From JANNMJ01 sp031397815 (GTDB lineage: Bacteria; Bacteroidota; Bacteroidia; Cytophagales; Hymenobacteraceae): a stretch of 29,678 nucleotides of DNA. The stretch lies in the NCBI GenBank assembly GCA_031397815.1, contig JANNMJ010000064.1:1-29678 (forward strand). The letters are read 5' to 3'. Shown here in pieces: positions 1 through 7,740 of the stretch. Position numbers and translations under genes: made by a program. Every line of letters begins with the position of its first letter. The first letter of the stretch is position 1. The notes beneath the pieces were generated by a model. It was not told the origin of the DNA. It searched no databases and was given only the letters and a program-made list of their open reading frames with translations.

Positions 1-21
1 CCCAACGGGGTTCTTCTCCAA

Positions 22-58
22 AGCCCGGGGTTGATTTCGCAGAAATCTACCCCGGGCT
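22..58. repeat. Intergenic hairpin with CCCGGG arms
   Basis: Arms AGCCCGGGGT (22-31) and ACCCCGGGCT (49-58) are exact reverse complements, and the stem is extended inward by GATTTC/GAAATC. There is no T-tract, so it is not an obvious terminator. It lies in the gene-free stretch 1-722, beside the larger palindromic repeat that follows. Function unknown; it may be another member of the dispersed hairpin family in this window. Confidence 0.6.
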
Positions 59-91
59 ACGCGTAGGACGCGCCAACCTTCGACGAATCGC

Positions 92-237
92 GCGGGACTC
101 TGACCCGCACCCTAGACGGGCGCACCCCCACGTACCCGGCACCGTCCCGGTGCCGGTGGTTTGGAGCCAATTGGCCTCAGCAGCTCCGGCACCGAGACGG
201 TGCCGGGTACGTAGGAACGGCAGGGCTCCAGCCCCGC
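92..237. repeat. Dispersed composite palindrome, copy 1
   Basis: Two 27-nt arms (130-156 and 186-212) are reverse complements with one mismatch. Each arm contains a mini-hairpin with arms CCGGCACCG and CGGTGCCGG around a 3-nt loop. The flank at 92-129 (GCGGGACTCTGACCCGCAC and onward) resembles the flank at 16369-16406, so this is a diverged copy of the composite element at 16339-16548. The rest of 213-395 shows no further feature that I can support. Confidence 0.75.
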
Positions 238-395
238 CACCCCAATCAGCACAACCCTAACGCCCGTGGCCAGCCCGCGACCATTTTGAAGTCTTCACCG
301 ACGCGTATCACCCCCTCAACCCGGCGGCAGAGGAAGACCTCTGGATTCCGGTGATGGCGGTTTTAGGCTGAAAAGCGGCGGGGTTCCCGGATGAC

Positions 396-623
396 GTGAT
401 GACGGGCTTCATCTCGTGATGAAGCCTTTCACTTTGTGATGAATGGCGTTCACGCGGAGATGAAAGGCTTCACCTTGTGATGAACGGTGTTCACGTTGCG
501 ATGAATGACTCGCACATGCTGCTGAACGCCTTTCACGCAGTGATGAACGGCGTTCACGCGCTACAGAATGGCTTGCACGCGGTGATGAACGGCGTTCACG
601 CAGTGATGAACACTTCGCACATC
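396..623. repeat. Array of eleven ~21-bp direct repeats with an internal dyad
   Basis: Units begin at 396, 416, 436, 457, 477, 498, 518, 540, 561, 582 and 603, with a spacing of 20-22 bp. The consensus is about GTGATGAACGGCGTTCACGC. Most units contain a palindrome of the form TGAA-N4/5-TTCA; two units have the perfect TGAACG-G-CGTTCA. Because the period is a multiple of three, several frames stay open on both strands. The array ends about 100 bp before the ligA start. It has no unique spacers, so it is not a CRISPR. It could be a multi-site protein-binding region or a neutral minisatellite. Confidence 0.85.
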
Positions 624-722
624 TATGTACGACCAGCTCAGAACCCCAAAACACCCGTCAGCCGTAGCTTGCAGATGCGTTTCGGCGGCATTCGTCGGGC
701 CGTTTTGTAACCTGCTTTTCCC

Positions 723-2891
723 GTGACTGTTGACCTCGCCCAAGCCCGTATCGCGGAGCTGACTCACCTGCTCGACCACTATAACGCGCAGTATTACCAG
801 CACGCGATTTCGGAAGTTTCCGATACGGAATTCGATGCGCTGCTCGCCGAGCTGCAAGCCTTGGAAGCGGCCCACCCGGCGCTGGCGCTGCCCAATTCGC
901 CGACGCAGCGGGTAGGCGGCGGCATCACGAAGGAGTTCGTGACCGTGCGGCACCGCTACCCGATGCTCTCGCTCGGCAATACGTACTCGGAAGACGATGT
1001 GCGCGAGTTCGATGAGCGCACGCGCAAAACCCTCGGTGGCGCCGAGATTGAGTACGTCTGCGAGCAGAAATTCGACGGCGTAGCCATCTCGCTCACCTAT
1101 GAGAACGGCCACCTCGTGCAAGCCGTCACGCGCGGCGACGGCACGCAGGGCGATGATATTACCCTCAACGCCCGCACCATCCGCAGTCTGCCGCTGCGGC
1201 TGCGCGAAGGCTCCGGCTACCCCGCCCGGTTCGAGGTGCGCGGCGAGGTGTTTATGCCCTTCGCCGTCTTCGATGAGTTGAACGCGGCCCGCGAGGAAGC
1301 CGGTGAAAACCTGATGGCGAACCCACGCAATGCCACCGCTGGTACCCTCAAGCTTCAGGATAGCAAGGTGGTGGCGCGGCGCAAGCTGAGCTGTTTCGCC
1401 TACACGCTCCTCGGCGAAGACCTGCCGTTTCAGCGCCATTCCGATACGCTCGAAGCCCTCAAGGCCTACGGCCTGCCCGTTTCCGATACGTGGCGCATCT
1501 GCACCACCCTCGACGAAGTCCTCGCCTACATTCACCGCTGGGACACCGAGCGCGCCACCCTCCCGCTCGCCACTGATGGCGTGGTGGTCAAGGTGAACGC
1601 GTTTTATCAGCAGCGCGAGCTGGGCCTGACCGCCAAAAGCCCCCGCTGGGCCATCGCCTACAAGTACCCCGCAATGGCGGCGCGCACCATTTTGCGCGCC
1701 ATCGAGTACAACGTGGGCCGCACGGGGGCCGTCACGCCCGTCGCGATTCTCGACCCGGTGCCCCTCGCGGGCACCATCGTGAAGCGCGCCACGCTCCACA
1801 ACGCCAACCAGATTGCGGCGCTCGATTTGCGCCTCGGCGATACGGTTTTGGTGGAAAAAGGCGGCGAAATCATCCCCAAAATCACCGGCATCGTGCCGGA
1901 GCTACGGCCGCACGCGTCGGAGCCGGTGGTGTACCCGGAAGCGTGTCCGGCGTGCGGCACGGCGCTGGTTCGGCCCGAAGGCGAGGCGCATTTCCGCTGC
2001 CCCAACGCCCTCGGCTGCCCCCCGCAACAGCAAGCGCGACTAGAGCATTTCGTCGGGCGGCGGGCGATGGATATTGAGGGTTTAGGCGAAGGGAAACTGG
2101 CGCTGTTAATCGAAAAAGACCTCGTCCGCGACCCCGCCGACCTGTACGCACTGACCTACGAGCAGCTTTTCGGGCTTGAAAAAGTCATTGCCGACCCCGA
2201 TACCGGCAAGGCGCGCAAAGTCGGTTTCCGTGAGAAAACCGCCGCCGCCATCATCGCCGCCGTCGAGGCGTCGAAGCAGGTGCCATTTGCGCGGGTGCTG
2301 TTTGCGCTCGGCATCCGGCAGGTGGGCGAAGGCGGCGCCAAGCGGCTCGCCAAAGACCTGCGCACCATCGACGCCCTCCTCGCGGCCGACCGCGAAACCC
2401 TCGCCAAAGTGCCCGACGTCGGCGGCATCACCGCCGACACCATCATCGCGTGGCGCGAAGACGCGCTCAATCAGGAGCAGCTTCAACGCCTCCGCGCCGC
2501 CGGTCTGCAATTCGAGTCTGAGGCCGAAGCCGATGCGCCCGCCGCCCTTTCAGCGGCCCTCACGGGGAAAACCTTCCTGCTCTCCGGTATCTTCACCCAA
2601 CCGCGCGAAAACCTGCAAGCCCTGATCGAATCGCACGGCGGCACCATCAGCAGCGGCATCTCCAAAAAGCTCTCGTTCCTGGTCGCGGGGGATAAAATGG
2701 GACCCGCCAAGCGCGAAAAAGCCATCAAGGAAAAAGTGCCGATTATTTCCGAGGAAGACTTGATGGGGATGCTGGAGCCGGGTGACGGAGGTTCAGAATC
2801 AGGTTCTGAAGTCGATTCTGAATCGACCCAAAAATCAATTTCCACCTCTCCCTCAACCGACACCGGCGAGCAAATGACGCTCGGGTTTTAG
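723..2891 (+). CDS. ligA: NAD+-dependent DNA ligase LigA
   Basis: Seals nicks in duplex DNA during replication and repair, using NAD+ as the adenylate donor. At 722 aa it is slightly longer than most LigA proteins. Visible in order: the N-terminal Ia domain with the NMN-binding YYxxxxxxxSDxEFD-type region; the adenylation motif KFDG with the lysine at residue 116; the RGDGxxGDD motif; the OB fold; a four-Cys zinc finger (CPACG...CPN..GC, about residues 412-435); helix-hairpin-helix repeats; and a BRCT domain (about 618-685). After BRCT comes an acidic, Ser-rich tail of about 35 residues that looks disordered. The start is GTG at 723, which gives the usual family N-terminus. It is transcribed away from the 21-bp repeat array and convergently with the next gene, 16 bp away. 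Confidence 0.97.
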   Translation: MTVDLAQARIAELTHLLDHYNAQYYQHAISEVSDTEFDALLAELQALEAAHPALALPNSPTQRVGGGITKEFVTVRHRYPMLSLGNTYSEDDVREFDERTRKTLGGAEIEYVCEQKFDGVAISLTYENGHLVQAVTRGDGTQGDDITLNARTIRSLPLRLREGSGYPARFEVRGEVFMPFAVFDELNAAREEAGENLMANPRNATAGTLKLQDSKVVARRKLSCFAYTLLGEDLPFQRHSDTLEALKAYGLPVSDTWRICTTLDEVLAYIHRWDTERATLPLATDGVVVKVNAFYQQRELGLTAKSPRWAIAYKYPAMAARTILRAIEYNVGRTGAVTPVAILDPVPLAGTIVKRATLHNANQIAALDLRLGDTVLVEKGGEIIPKITGIVPELRPHASEPVVYPEACPACGTALVRPEGEAHFRCPNALGCPPQQQARLEHFVGRRAMDIEGLGEGKLALLIEKDLVRDPADLYALTYEQLFGLEKVIADPDTGKARKVGFREKTAAAIIAAVEASKQVPFARVLFALGIRQVGEGGAKRLAKDLRTIDALLAADRETLAKVPDVGGITADTIIAWREDALNQEQLQRLRAAGLQFESEAEADAPAALSAALTGKTFLLSGIFTQPRENLQALIESHGGTISSGISKKLSFLVAGDKMGPAKREKAIKEKVPIISEEDLMGMLEPGDGGSESGSEVDSESTQKSISTSPSTDTGEQMTLGF

Positions 2892-2907
2892 CGCCGCCTC
2901 GCCCCTC

Positions 2908-4686
2908 TTACTGCACCAGCAGGCGCTGCATCGTGGTGCGGCCGGTGGCGTCGGTCAGGCGCAGGAGGTACATCCCCGGCGCCCAGCCGGTCAGCGGCAG
3001 GGCGGCGCCGGGCGAAACCGTCGCTTCCGCCACCGGCTGGCCCCAGATGCTGAGGACTACCACGCGTACCGTCCCCGTCGCCTGTTCCAAGCGCACGGTG
3101 CCCCGTTTGCTGGCCGGATTCGGTACGAAAACCGGCCGTAGAGTGCCGTTGCCCATTTCCGCCGCCCCTACTCCCAGCGGGTTTCGGGCCGTACAGACGG
3201 TCGGGTTGGCGGTACCGAGTGCCCGGCGGCGGGCCGGGTTCGTACCGCTGCCCAGCACCGTCGGCCAGCCGACAGCGGGCCACGGGTCGGAGGGCGCGAA
3301 GAAGGCCGGACGCGCGGTCAGGTAATAGCTCGAATCGGGGAGCGCGGTAGTACCGGCGGGCAGCACCACGCCGCGCACGTTGTTGCCGAACTCGAAATGC
3401 CCCACGCCCGTCAGCAGGTAATTGCCCATAAACGTCCCGGTATTCGGGATTTCATTTCCGACGAAATTCTGATTTCCGCTCGTCGCGGCGCTCACCGAGA
3501 GGCCGAACGCCTCGGCGCGGTTGCGGAAGAACAAGTTGTAAGGGCCATTCGCCCCGTGGGAGTTGTCGATGGAGATGGTCTGCGCCAGATTTCCTTCGAA
3601 GAGATTCTGAAACGGATAATTGCCGTGCAGCACCATATCCGGCGATAGGTTGGTGGGCGCGGTGGCCTGCACCGGGTCGGTGGAGCTGTTGTAAGCCAGC
3701 ACGTTGCCGTTGGCGCCCGCTTGTAACAGCATCGCGTGGCGCAGGCGGTCGAAGACATTGTCCTCAATCAGGCACTCGCTCGTCGTGTATTGCAGCAGCA
3801 CGCCGTAGCCCTGCCCGCCGCCGCCATACGCAAACGCCCGGTGGAAATACGAGCCGGTCACGCTCAGATTGGCGCTGTACGAAGCGGCAACGTGCGCCTG
3901 ATTGCACGAATCGCTCTCGACCCCGCGCATCCAGCAGCCCACCGCGTACGTGAACGCCACATTGCTCGTCTGGCCCACTGTGGCATCGCCCCGCCGAATC
4001 CGCAGGCACTCGATGCCCGCCGCGCGCCGGGGGTTTATCCGCCGCACCCGGGGCCGGTCGGCGAGAGGGTAGTCTTTCCGCAGGCGGCTCGCCAGCTCCA
4101 GCCGATTCCCCCTAATGGCGCGCACGCGCACCACTTGCCCCACGCTGCCATATGCCCAGCTCGAAGTCACGAGCGCCGAATCATTCTGCGTAAGCAGCAG
4201 CCAATCGCCGACGCGGAAGGTTGCGGCGGCGGCACTCGGCACCACCAGCGCGGCGCTGTCCTTCGCGGCCGGGGCACTCACGAACGTAACCGTCGGCCCG
4301 ACGCTGCCAGTGAGGCTGATGAGGTCGACACCGGCGCCGCGCAAGTGGAAGCGCAACGTTGTGCTATCCGCCGATTGCCCGCGCAGCACGGCGCTATCGG
4401 GCAAGCTGACGGGCTGTCGAAACTGAAACGTGCCGCTCGGAAACTCGATGACCCCGCTTCGGCCCGCCAACGCCGCGAGCGCCAGCCGCAGCGGCTGGTC
4501 GTTCAGCGTCCGGCCGTCGCCGACGCCGCCAAACGCCTGAATATTAAGGGTGCGTGCGTAAGTCGGCACGACTTGACTTAAACCGGCCTGCTGCCAGCTG
4601 GAAGTACGGCGCGCTGCCGGTACCACCTGCGCGCACAGCGGCAGGGCGACCAGCAGCCACGCGCTGCAAAGTGCAGAGCGAAGCAT
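2908..4686 (-). CDS. Secreted right-handed beta-helix protein with T9SS sorting domain
   Basis: 592 aa. An N-terminal signal peptide (LLVALPLCAQ, cleavage near residue 20) is followed by a pectate-lyase-3-like opening (NIQAFGGVGDGRTLNDQPLR, about residues 49-68). A body rich in Asn, Gly and Ser strands (NVLAYNSS, LFEGNLAQ, FVGNEIPN) is typical of a parallel beta-helix. The last ~75 residues (VFVPNPAS...GMYLLRLTDATGRTTMQRLLVQ region) match a type A Por-secretion/T9SS C-terminal domain, so the protein is probably exported across the outer membrane and anchored or released there. Families with this fold bind or cleave polysaccharides, but no catalytic residues could be assigned, so the substrate is unknown. 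It is divergent from dapA. Confidence 0.85.
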   Translation of the reverse strand: MLRSALCSAWLLVALPLCAQVVPAARRTSSWQQAGLSQVVPTYARTLNIQAFGGVGDGRTLNDQPLRLALAALAGRSGVIEFPSGTFQFRQPVSLPDSAVLRGQSADSTTLRFHLRGAGVDLISLTGSVGPTVTFVSAPAAKDSAALVVPSAAAATFRVGDWLLLTQNDSALVTSSWAYGSVGQVVRVRAIRGNRLELASRLRKDYPLADRPRVRRINPRRAAGIECLRIRRGDATVGQTSNVAFTYAVGCWMRGVESDSCNQAHVAASYSANLSVTGSYFHRAFAYGGGGQGYGVLLQYTTSECLIEDNVFDRLRHAMLLQAGANGNVLAYNSSTDPVQATAPTNLSPDMVLHGNYPFQNLFEGNLAQTISIDNSHGANGPYNLFFRNRAEAFGLSVSAATSGNQNFVGNEIPNTGTFMGNYLLTGVGHFEFGNNVRGVVLPAGTTALPDSSYYLTARPAFFAPSDPWPAVGWPTVLGSGTNPARRRALGTANPTVCTARNPLGVGAAEMGNGTLRPVFVPNPASKRGTVRLEQATGTVRVVVLSIWGQPVAEATVSPGAALPLTGWAPGMYLLRLTDATGRTTMQRLLVQ

Positions 4687-4721
4687 ATCAGTGTGTTAGA
4701 GAATTCAGAAAAAGAGTAAGG

Positions 4722-4752
4722 CAAAGGTGTTACTCTTTTCCTGATTTTCAAG
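4722..4752 (-). promoter_or_regulatory. Candidate Bacteroidota promoter for the beta-helix gene
   Basis: On the minus strand, CTTG (4749-4752) and CACCTTTG (4722-4729) are 19 nt apart. The consensus is TTTG-N19-TAnnTTTG, so each box has mismatches. It lies about 36 nt upstream of the ATG at 4686. Inferred from pattern only. Confidence 0.35.
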
Positions 4753-4863
4753 CGGCGCTTCCCACGCCCTCGCCGATTACTTCAAATCGATTTCCTGACG
4801 AAGCACCGGCCCGGCCAAGCCCGCCGAACCTTCTTTCTTTGTATAGATTTTACTCCCCTGCTC

Positions 4864-5739
4864 ATGCACCTAACCGGCACCGGCGTCGCGCTCGTCACGC
4901 CCTTCACTCCTACCGGCGACATTGATTTCGTCGCCCTCGACCGCTTGGTCGATTTCGTCATCGCCGAACCCGGTCAGGGCGTCGAGTACATCGTCGTTCA
5001 CGGCTCAACCGGCGAGGCCGCCACTACTACGCAGCCTGAAAAAGCGGCCGTGCTGAGCGCCGTCGTGCGGCGGGTAGCCGGACGGGTGCCGGTGGTGGTG
5101 GGCGTCGGCGGGAACGACACGCGCAAAATCCTCGCGCAGCTCGCAGACACCGATTTCACGGGTATTTCGGCGGTTTTGAGCGTTTCTCCTGCGTACAACA
5201 AGCCGTCGCAGCGCGGGATTGTGGCGCATTACACGGCCGTGGCGGATGCCAGTCCGAAGCCGGTCATCCTCTACAACGTGCCCGGCCGGACGGGCTCCAA
5301 CGTGAGCGCCGCCACCACGCTGGAGCTGGCGCGCCACGCCAACATCATCGGGATGAAGGAAGCGAGCGGGAATCTGGAGCAGTGCCTCGCCATTCTGAAA
5401 GACCAGCCCGACGGCTTCCAGCTCGTCAGCGGCGACGATTTAATGACGCCCGCGCTCGTCGCGAGCGGCGCAGCGGGCGTGATTTCGGTCATCGCCAACG
5501 CCCTCCCCGTCCATTTCAGCGCCATGACCCGCGCCGCCCTGCACGGTGATTTCGCGGAAGCCAGCCGCCGCCTCTTCTCTTATCTCGACCTCAACCCGCT
5601 GCTCTACGAAGAAGCGAATCCGGTTGGGGTGAAGGCGGCGCTCGCCACCTTGGGTGTGTGTGATGCGTTCGCGCGGTTGCCGCTGCTGCCCGCGTCCGAT
5701 GGCCTCACGGCGCGGATTAAAGCGGCGTTGCCTCAGTAG
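4864..5739 (+). CDS. dapA: 4-hydroxy-tetrahydrodipicolinate synthase DapA
   Basis: Condenses pyruvate with aspartate semialdehyde, the first committed step of the lysine/diaminopimelate pathway. 291 aa, the usual family length. It shows the N-terminal HGSTGEA motif (the pyruvate-carboxylate loop, residues 47-53); PAYNKPSQRG; ILYNVPGRTG with the catalytic Tyr at 137; and IGMKEASGN with the Schiff-base Lys at 165. The strand VSGDDLMTPALVASGAAGVIS follows. The ATG at 4864 gives the canonical N-terminus MHLTGTGVALVTPF. It is a single gene, divergent from the beta-helix gene and convergent with the PhzF-like gene, with a strong hairpin between the last two. Other members of this superfamily (NanA, KDG aldolases) are possible, but the motifs and the length favour DapA. 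Confidence 0.93.
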   Translation: MHLTGTGVALVTPFTPTGDIDFVALDRLVDFVIAEPGQGVEYIVVHGSTGEAATTTQPEKAAVLSAVVRRVAGRVPVVVGVGGNDTRKILAQLADTDFTGISAVLSVSPAYNKPSQRGIVAHYTAVADASPKPVILYNVPGRTGSNVSAATTLELARHANIIGMKEASGNLEQCLAILKDQPDGFQLVSGDDLMTPALVASGAAGVISVIANALPVHFSAMTRAALHGDFAEASRRLFSYLDLNPLLYEEANPVGVKAALATLGVCDAFARLPLLPASDGLTARIKAALPQ

Positions 5740-5767
5740 AATAGCGGGTTGCGCGTTGACCATCGCG

Positions 5768-5839
5768 CGTGGCCAGCTCTGTCTCAGAGATGGCGTCAAT
5801 AGGCGAATCAACGCCATCTCTGGGACAGAGCTGGCCACG
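5768..5839. repeat. 72-bp near-perfect palindrome, copy A
   Basis: Two 29-nt arms (5768-5796 and 5811-5839) begin and end in CGTGGCCAGCTCTGTC / GACAGAGCTGGCCACG and surround a 14-nt loop; they differ at one position. The same 72-bp sequence occurs, with perfect arms, at 20042-20113. No target-site duplication is visible. It sits between convergent dapA and the phzF-like gene. MITE-like or REP-like in form; no transposase is in the window. Confidence 0.85.
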
Positions 5840-5845
5840 AGACCT

Positions 5846-5900
5846 TAAATCAAACAGCCCGCCGCCCAGACAATTCTGGAACGGCGGGCTGTTTGATTTA
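5846..5900. terminator. Bidirectional terminator between dapA and the phzF-like gene
   Basis: Exact 19-bp arms (5846-5864 and 5882-5900) contain AACAGCCCGCCG / CGGCGGGCTGTT and are flanked by A/T-rich ends, with a 17-nt loop. Placed between convergent stop codons (5739 and 5918), so it can serve transcripts from both sides. Confidence 0.75.
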
Positions 5901-5917
5901 AGAGAAATCGTCCGTCT

Positions 5918-6715
5918 CTAAACCGAGAACTTTCCTTCCATAAACGTCACAGCGTGGCCTTTTAGCAGGACACGGTCTTCCGAGAGGGTGCAGTGGAGGG
6001 CGCCGCCGCGCTCGGAGAGCTGCCGGGCGGTCATCGCGGTTTTGCGGAGCCGCTCGGCCCAAAAGGGCGTCAGGGTGCAGTGGGCGGAGCCGGTGACGGG
6101 ATCTTCGAAGATGGTGGCTTGCGGGGTGAAGAAGCGCGACACGAAATCGACCTCCTCGCCGCGTGCCGTGCAGATGATGCCGCCGGGGTCGAGGTTGAGC
6201 TGGTCGAGGAGATTGCGGTCCGGGCGAAGGTTCCGGATCTGGTCTTCCGAATCAAATACTAACATGTAATCACGGGCGCGCAGCACCTGTTTCGGCCTGA
6301 ATCCGAACGCATCGGCCAGCTCGGCGGGGAGCGTGGCGGGCACCGCGGGGCGGCTCGGCAGGTCGAGGACGTAGGCGGAACCGGCCACCGTCACCTTCAG
6401 CGGACCACTTTTCGTGTTGAAAACCAATGGCTTCTCGACGCTATGCCCCAGATGCCGCACCAGTACGTGCGCCGTTGCGACGGTCGCGTGGCCGCACAAG
6501 TCCATCTCGATATCCGGCGTGAACCAGCGCAGCTCGATGGCGTCATCGTGGTCGATGAAAAAGGCCGTTTCGGGAACCCCGTTTTCGGCGGCAATCCGGC
6601 GCATCGTTTCCACCGGCAGCCACTTGCTGAGGGGAACTACGCACGCCGGATTGCCGTGGAAAAGGATACTGGTAAAAGCGTCGACCTGATAAAGCGGAAG
6701 CGTGGGCATAGGCAA
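5918..6715 (-). CDS. PhzF-family isomerase/epimerase-like protein
   Basis: 265 aa, typical of the PhzF/YHI9 (diaminopimelate-epimerase-fold) family. Visible motifs: YQVDAFTSILFHGNPACVV at the N-terminus; AAENGVPETAFF with the conserved general acid/base Glu at residue 49; DLCGHATVATAHVL; and FEDPVTGSAHCTLTPFWAERL, the second active-site strand. True PhzF isomerises 2,3-dihydro-3-hydroxyanthranilate in phenazine synthesis, but no phenazine genes are present here. Most such orphan genes in Bacteroidota have unknown substrates. Start is one of two ATGs (6715 or 6709). Cytosolic. Convergent with dapA. Confidence 0.9.
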   Translation of the reverse strand: MPMPTLPLYQVDAFTSILFHGNPACVVPLSKWLPVETMRRIAAENGVPETAFFIDHDDAIELRWFTPDIEMDLCGHATVATAHVLVRHLGHSVEKPLVFNTKSGPLKVTVAGSAYVLDLPSRPAVPATLPAELADAFGFRPKQVLRARDYMLVFDSEDQIRNLRPDRNLLDQLNLDPGGIICTARGEEVDFVSRFFTPQATIFEDPVTGSAHCTLTPFWAERLRKTAMTARQLSERGGALHCTLSEDRVLLKGHAVTFMEGKFSV

Positions 6716-6867
6716 TCGATGAAGAACGCAAAGGATTCGCGTAGCAATATCAGACTTTTAGCCCATCCGGCGCGTGTACCGGCCTTTTTGCGCGCTTTTT
6801 TCAGTGATTTATGCGAGGGTTTGCGCGGGTGCTAGCGCGAATGCTGGCGCAGGATTCAAGCGCAGAC

Positions 6868-7602
6868 CTACCAGCCGCTCGCGAGCACATCCGCGACGTG
6901 CATCGTCTTGAGCGGCTTGCCTTCGCGGCGGATGTAGGCTTCGAGGTGCATCAGGCAGCTCGTATCGGTGCTGACGAGGAAGTTGGCGCCCGTTTCGAGC
7001 GCGTTCTCCACTTTCTGCTCGGCCATCGCCACCGAAATGCTCTCAAATTTGACCGCGAACGAGCCGCCGAAACCGCAGCACGTATCGGTATCGGCCATCT
7101 CGATGCGCCGCAAACCCGCGACGGAATCGAGCAGGCGGCGCGGCGCTTCTTTGATGCCGCACTCGCGCAGGGCGGCGCAAGAATCGTGGTACGCGTAAGA
7201 GCCGTCGAGGCGGGCGCCGGGGATGCGCGTCACGCCGAGGACATCGACCAAAAACTCCGTCAGCTCGAAAACGCGGCGCTGCACGGCGCGGTAACGCACG
7301 AGGTTGGGCGTCTGCGCGAACAGCTCATCGTACGAGTTGCGCACCATCCCGACGCACGACGCCGTCGGGCCGACGATGTACGTCGACTCATCGGTGCTCC
7401 CGAAATCGTCGAGGAATTTCGTCGCCACCGAGCGGCACTCGTCGATGTAGCCGGAGTTGTAGGCGGGCTGACCGCAGCAGGTCTGCGAAGGGTTGTAGCG
7501 CACTTTGCAGCCCGCTTTTTCAAGCACCTTCACCGTATTCATTCCCGTATCAGGGTACAGCTGGTCGATAAAGCAGGGAATGAAGAGGTCGACGGTCGGC
7601 AT
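6868..7602 (-). CDS. LutA/GlcF-like Fe-S oxidoreductase subunit (two CCG domains)
   Basis: 244 aa, the length of LutA/YkgE proteins. It has two cysteine-rich CCG domains: TCCGQPAYNSG with Cys42-Cys43, and DTCCGFGGSF with Cys175-Cys176. Cys83 and Cys142 complete the usual sets (ASCVG; HDSCAALRE). The family transfers electrons from L-lactate or related 2-hydroxyacids to quinone, together with LutB (ferredoxin-type) and LutC. Neither partner is in the window; the gene upstream on the same strand is an HMG-CoA-lyase-like gene, 138 nt away. The ATG at 7602 gives the canonical start MPTVDLFIPCFIDQLYP. Function as lactate dehydrogenase subunit A is likely but not proven. Confidence 0.88.
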   Translation of the reverse strand: MPTVDLFIPCFIDQLYPDTGMNTVKVLEKAGCKVRYNPSQTCCGQPAYNSGYIDECRSVATKFLDDFGSTDESTYIVGPTASCVGMVRNSYDELFAQTPNLVRYRAVQRRVFELTEFLVDVLGVTRIPGARLDGSYAYHDSCAALRECGIKEAPRRLLDSVAGLRRIEMADTDTCCGFGGSFAVKFESISVAMAEQKVENALETGANFLVSTDTSCLMHLEAYIRREGKPLKTMHVADVLASGW

Positions 7603-7740
7603 TGGGAAGGGAAATACGGGGACGGGCGAGGGAGAGAAAGGAAGCGGGAAAGCCGGAAACGGCCCGCTTGGTTTTGGCGAAAAAGGCGGTGGCGGACGGG
7701 TTCGCTTAAAACGACTTAGTAGGCGACTTATTTGGCGACC

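Noticed and set aside
477..710. Open frame with seven-residue repeats (VMNGVHA) in the array upstream of ligA
   Set aside because: A 21-bp repeat is open in several frames on both strands; no family match or conserved start, so the frame is a by-product of the array.
561..1799. 412-codon open frame antisense to ligA
   Set aside because: Shadow of a well-conserved ligA in GC-rich DNA; composition does not resemble any family.
5654..5848. Shared peptide (MASSVPEMA-like) encoded near 5.8 kb and 20.0 kb
   Set aside because: It arises from the 72-bp palindrome being open in some frames; not a conserved gene.
6811..7719. 302-codon open frame opposite the LutA-like gene
   Set aside because: Antisense shadow; the opposite strand has both CCG motifs and a family-typical length.
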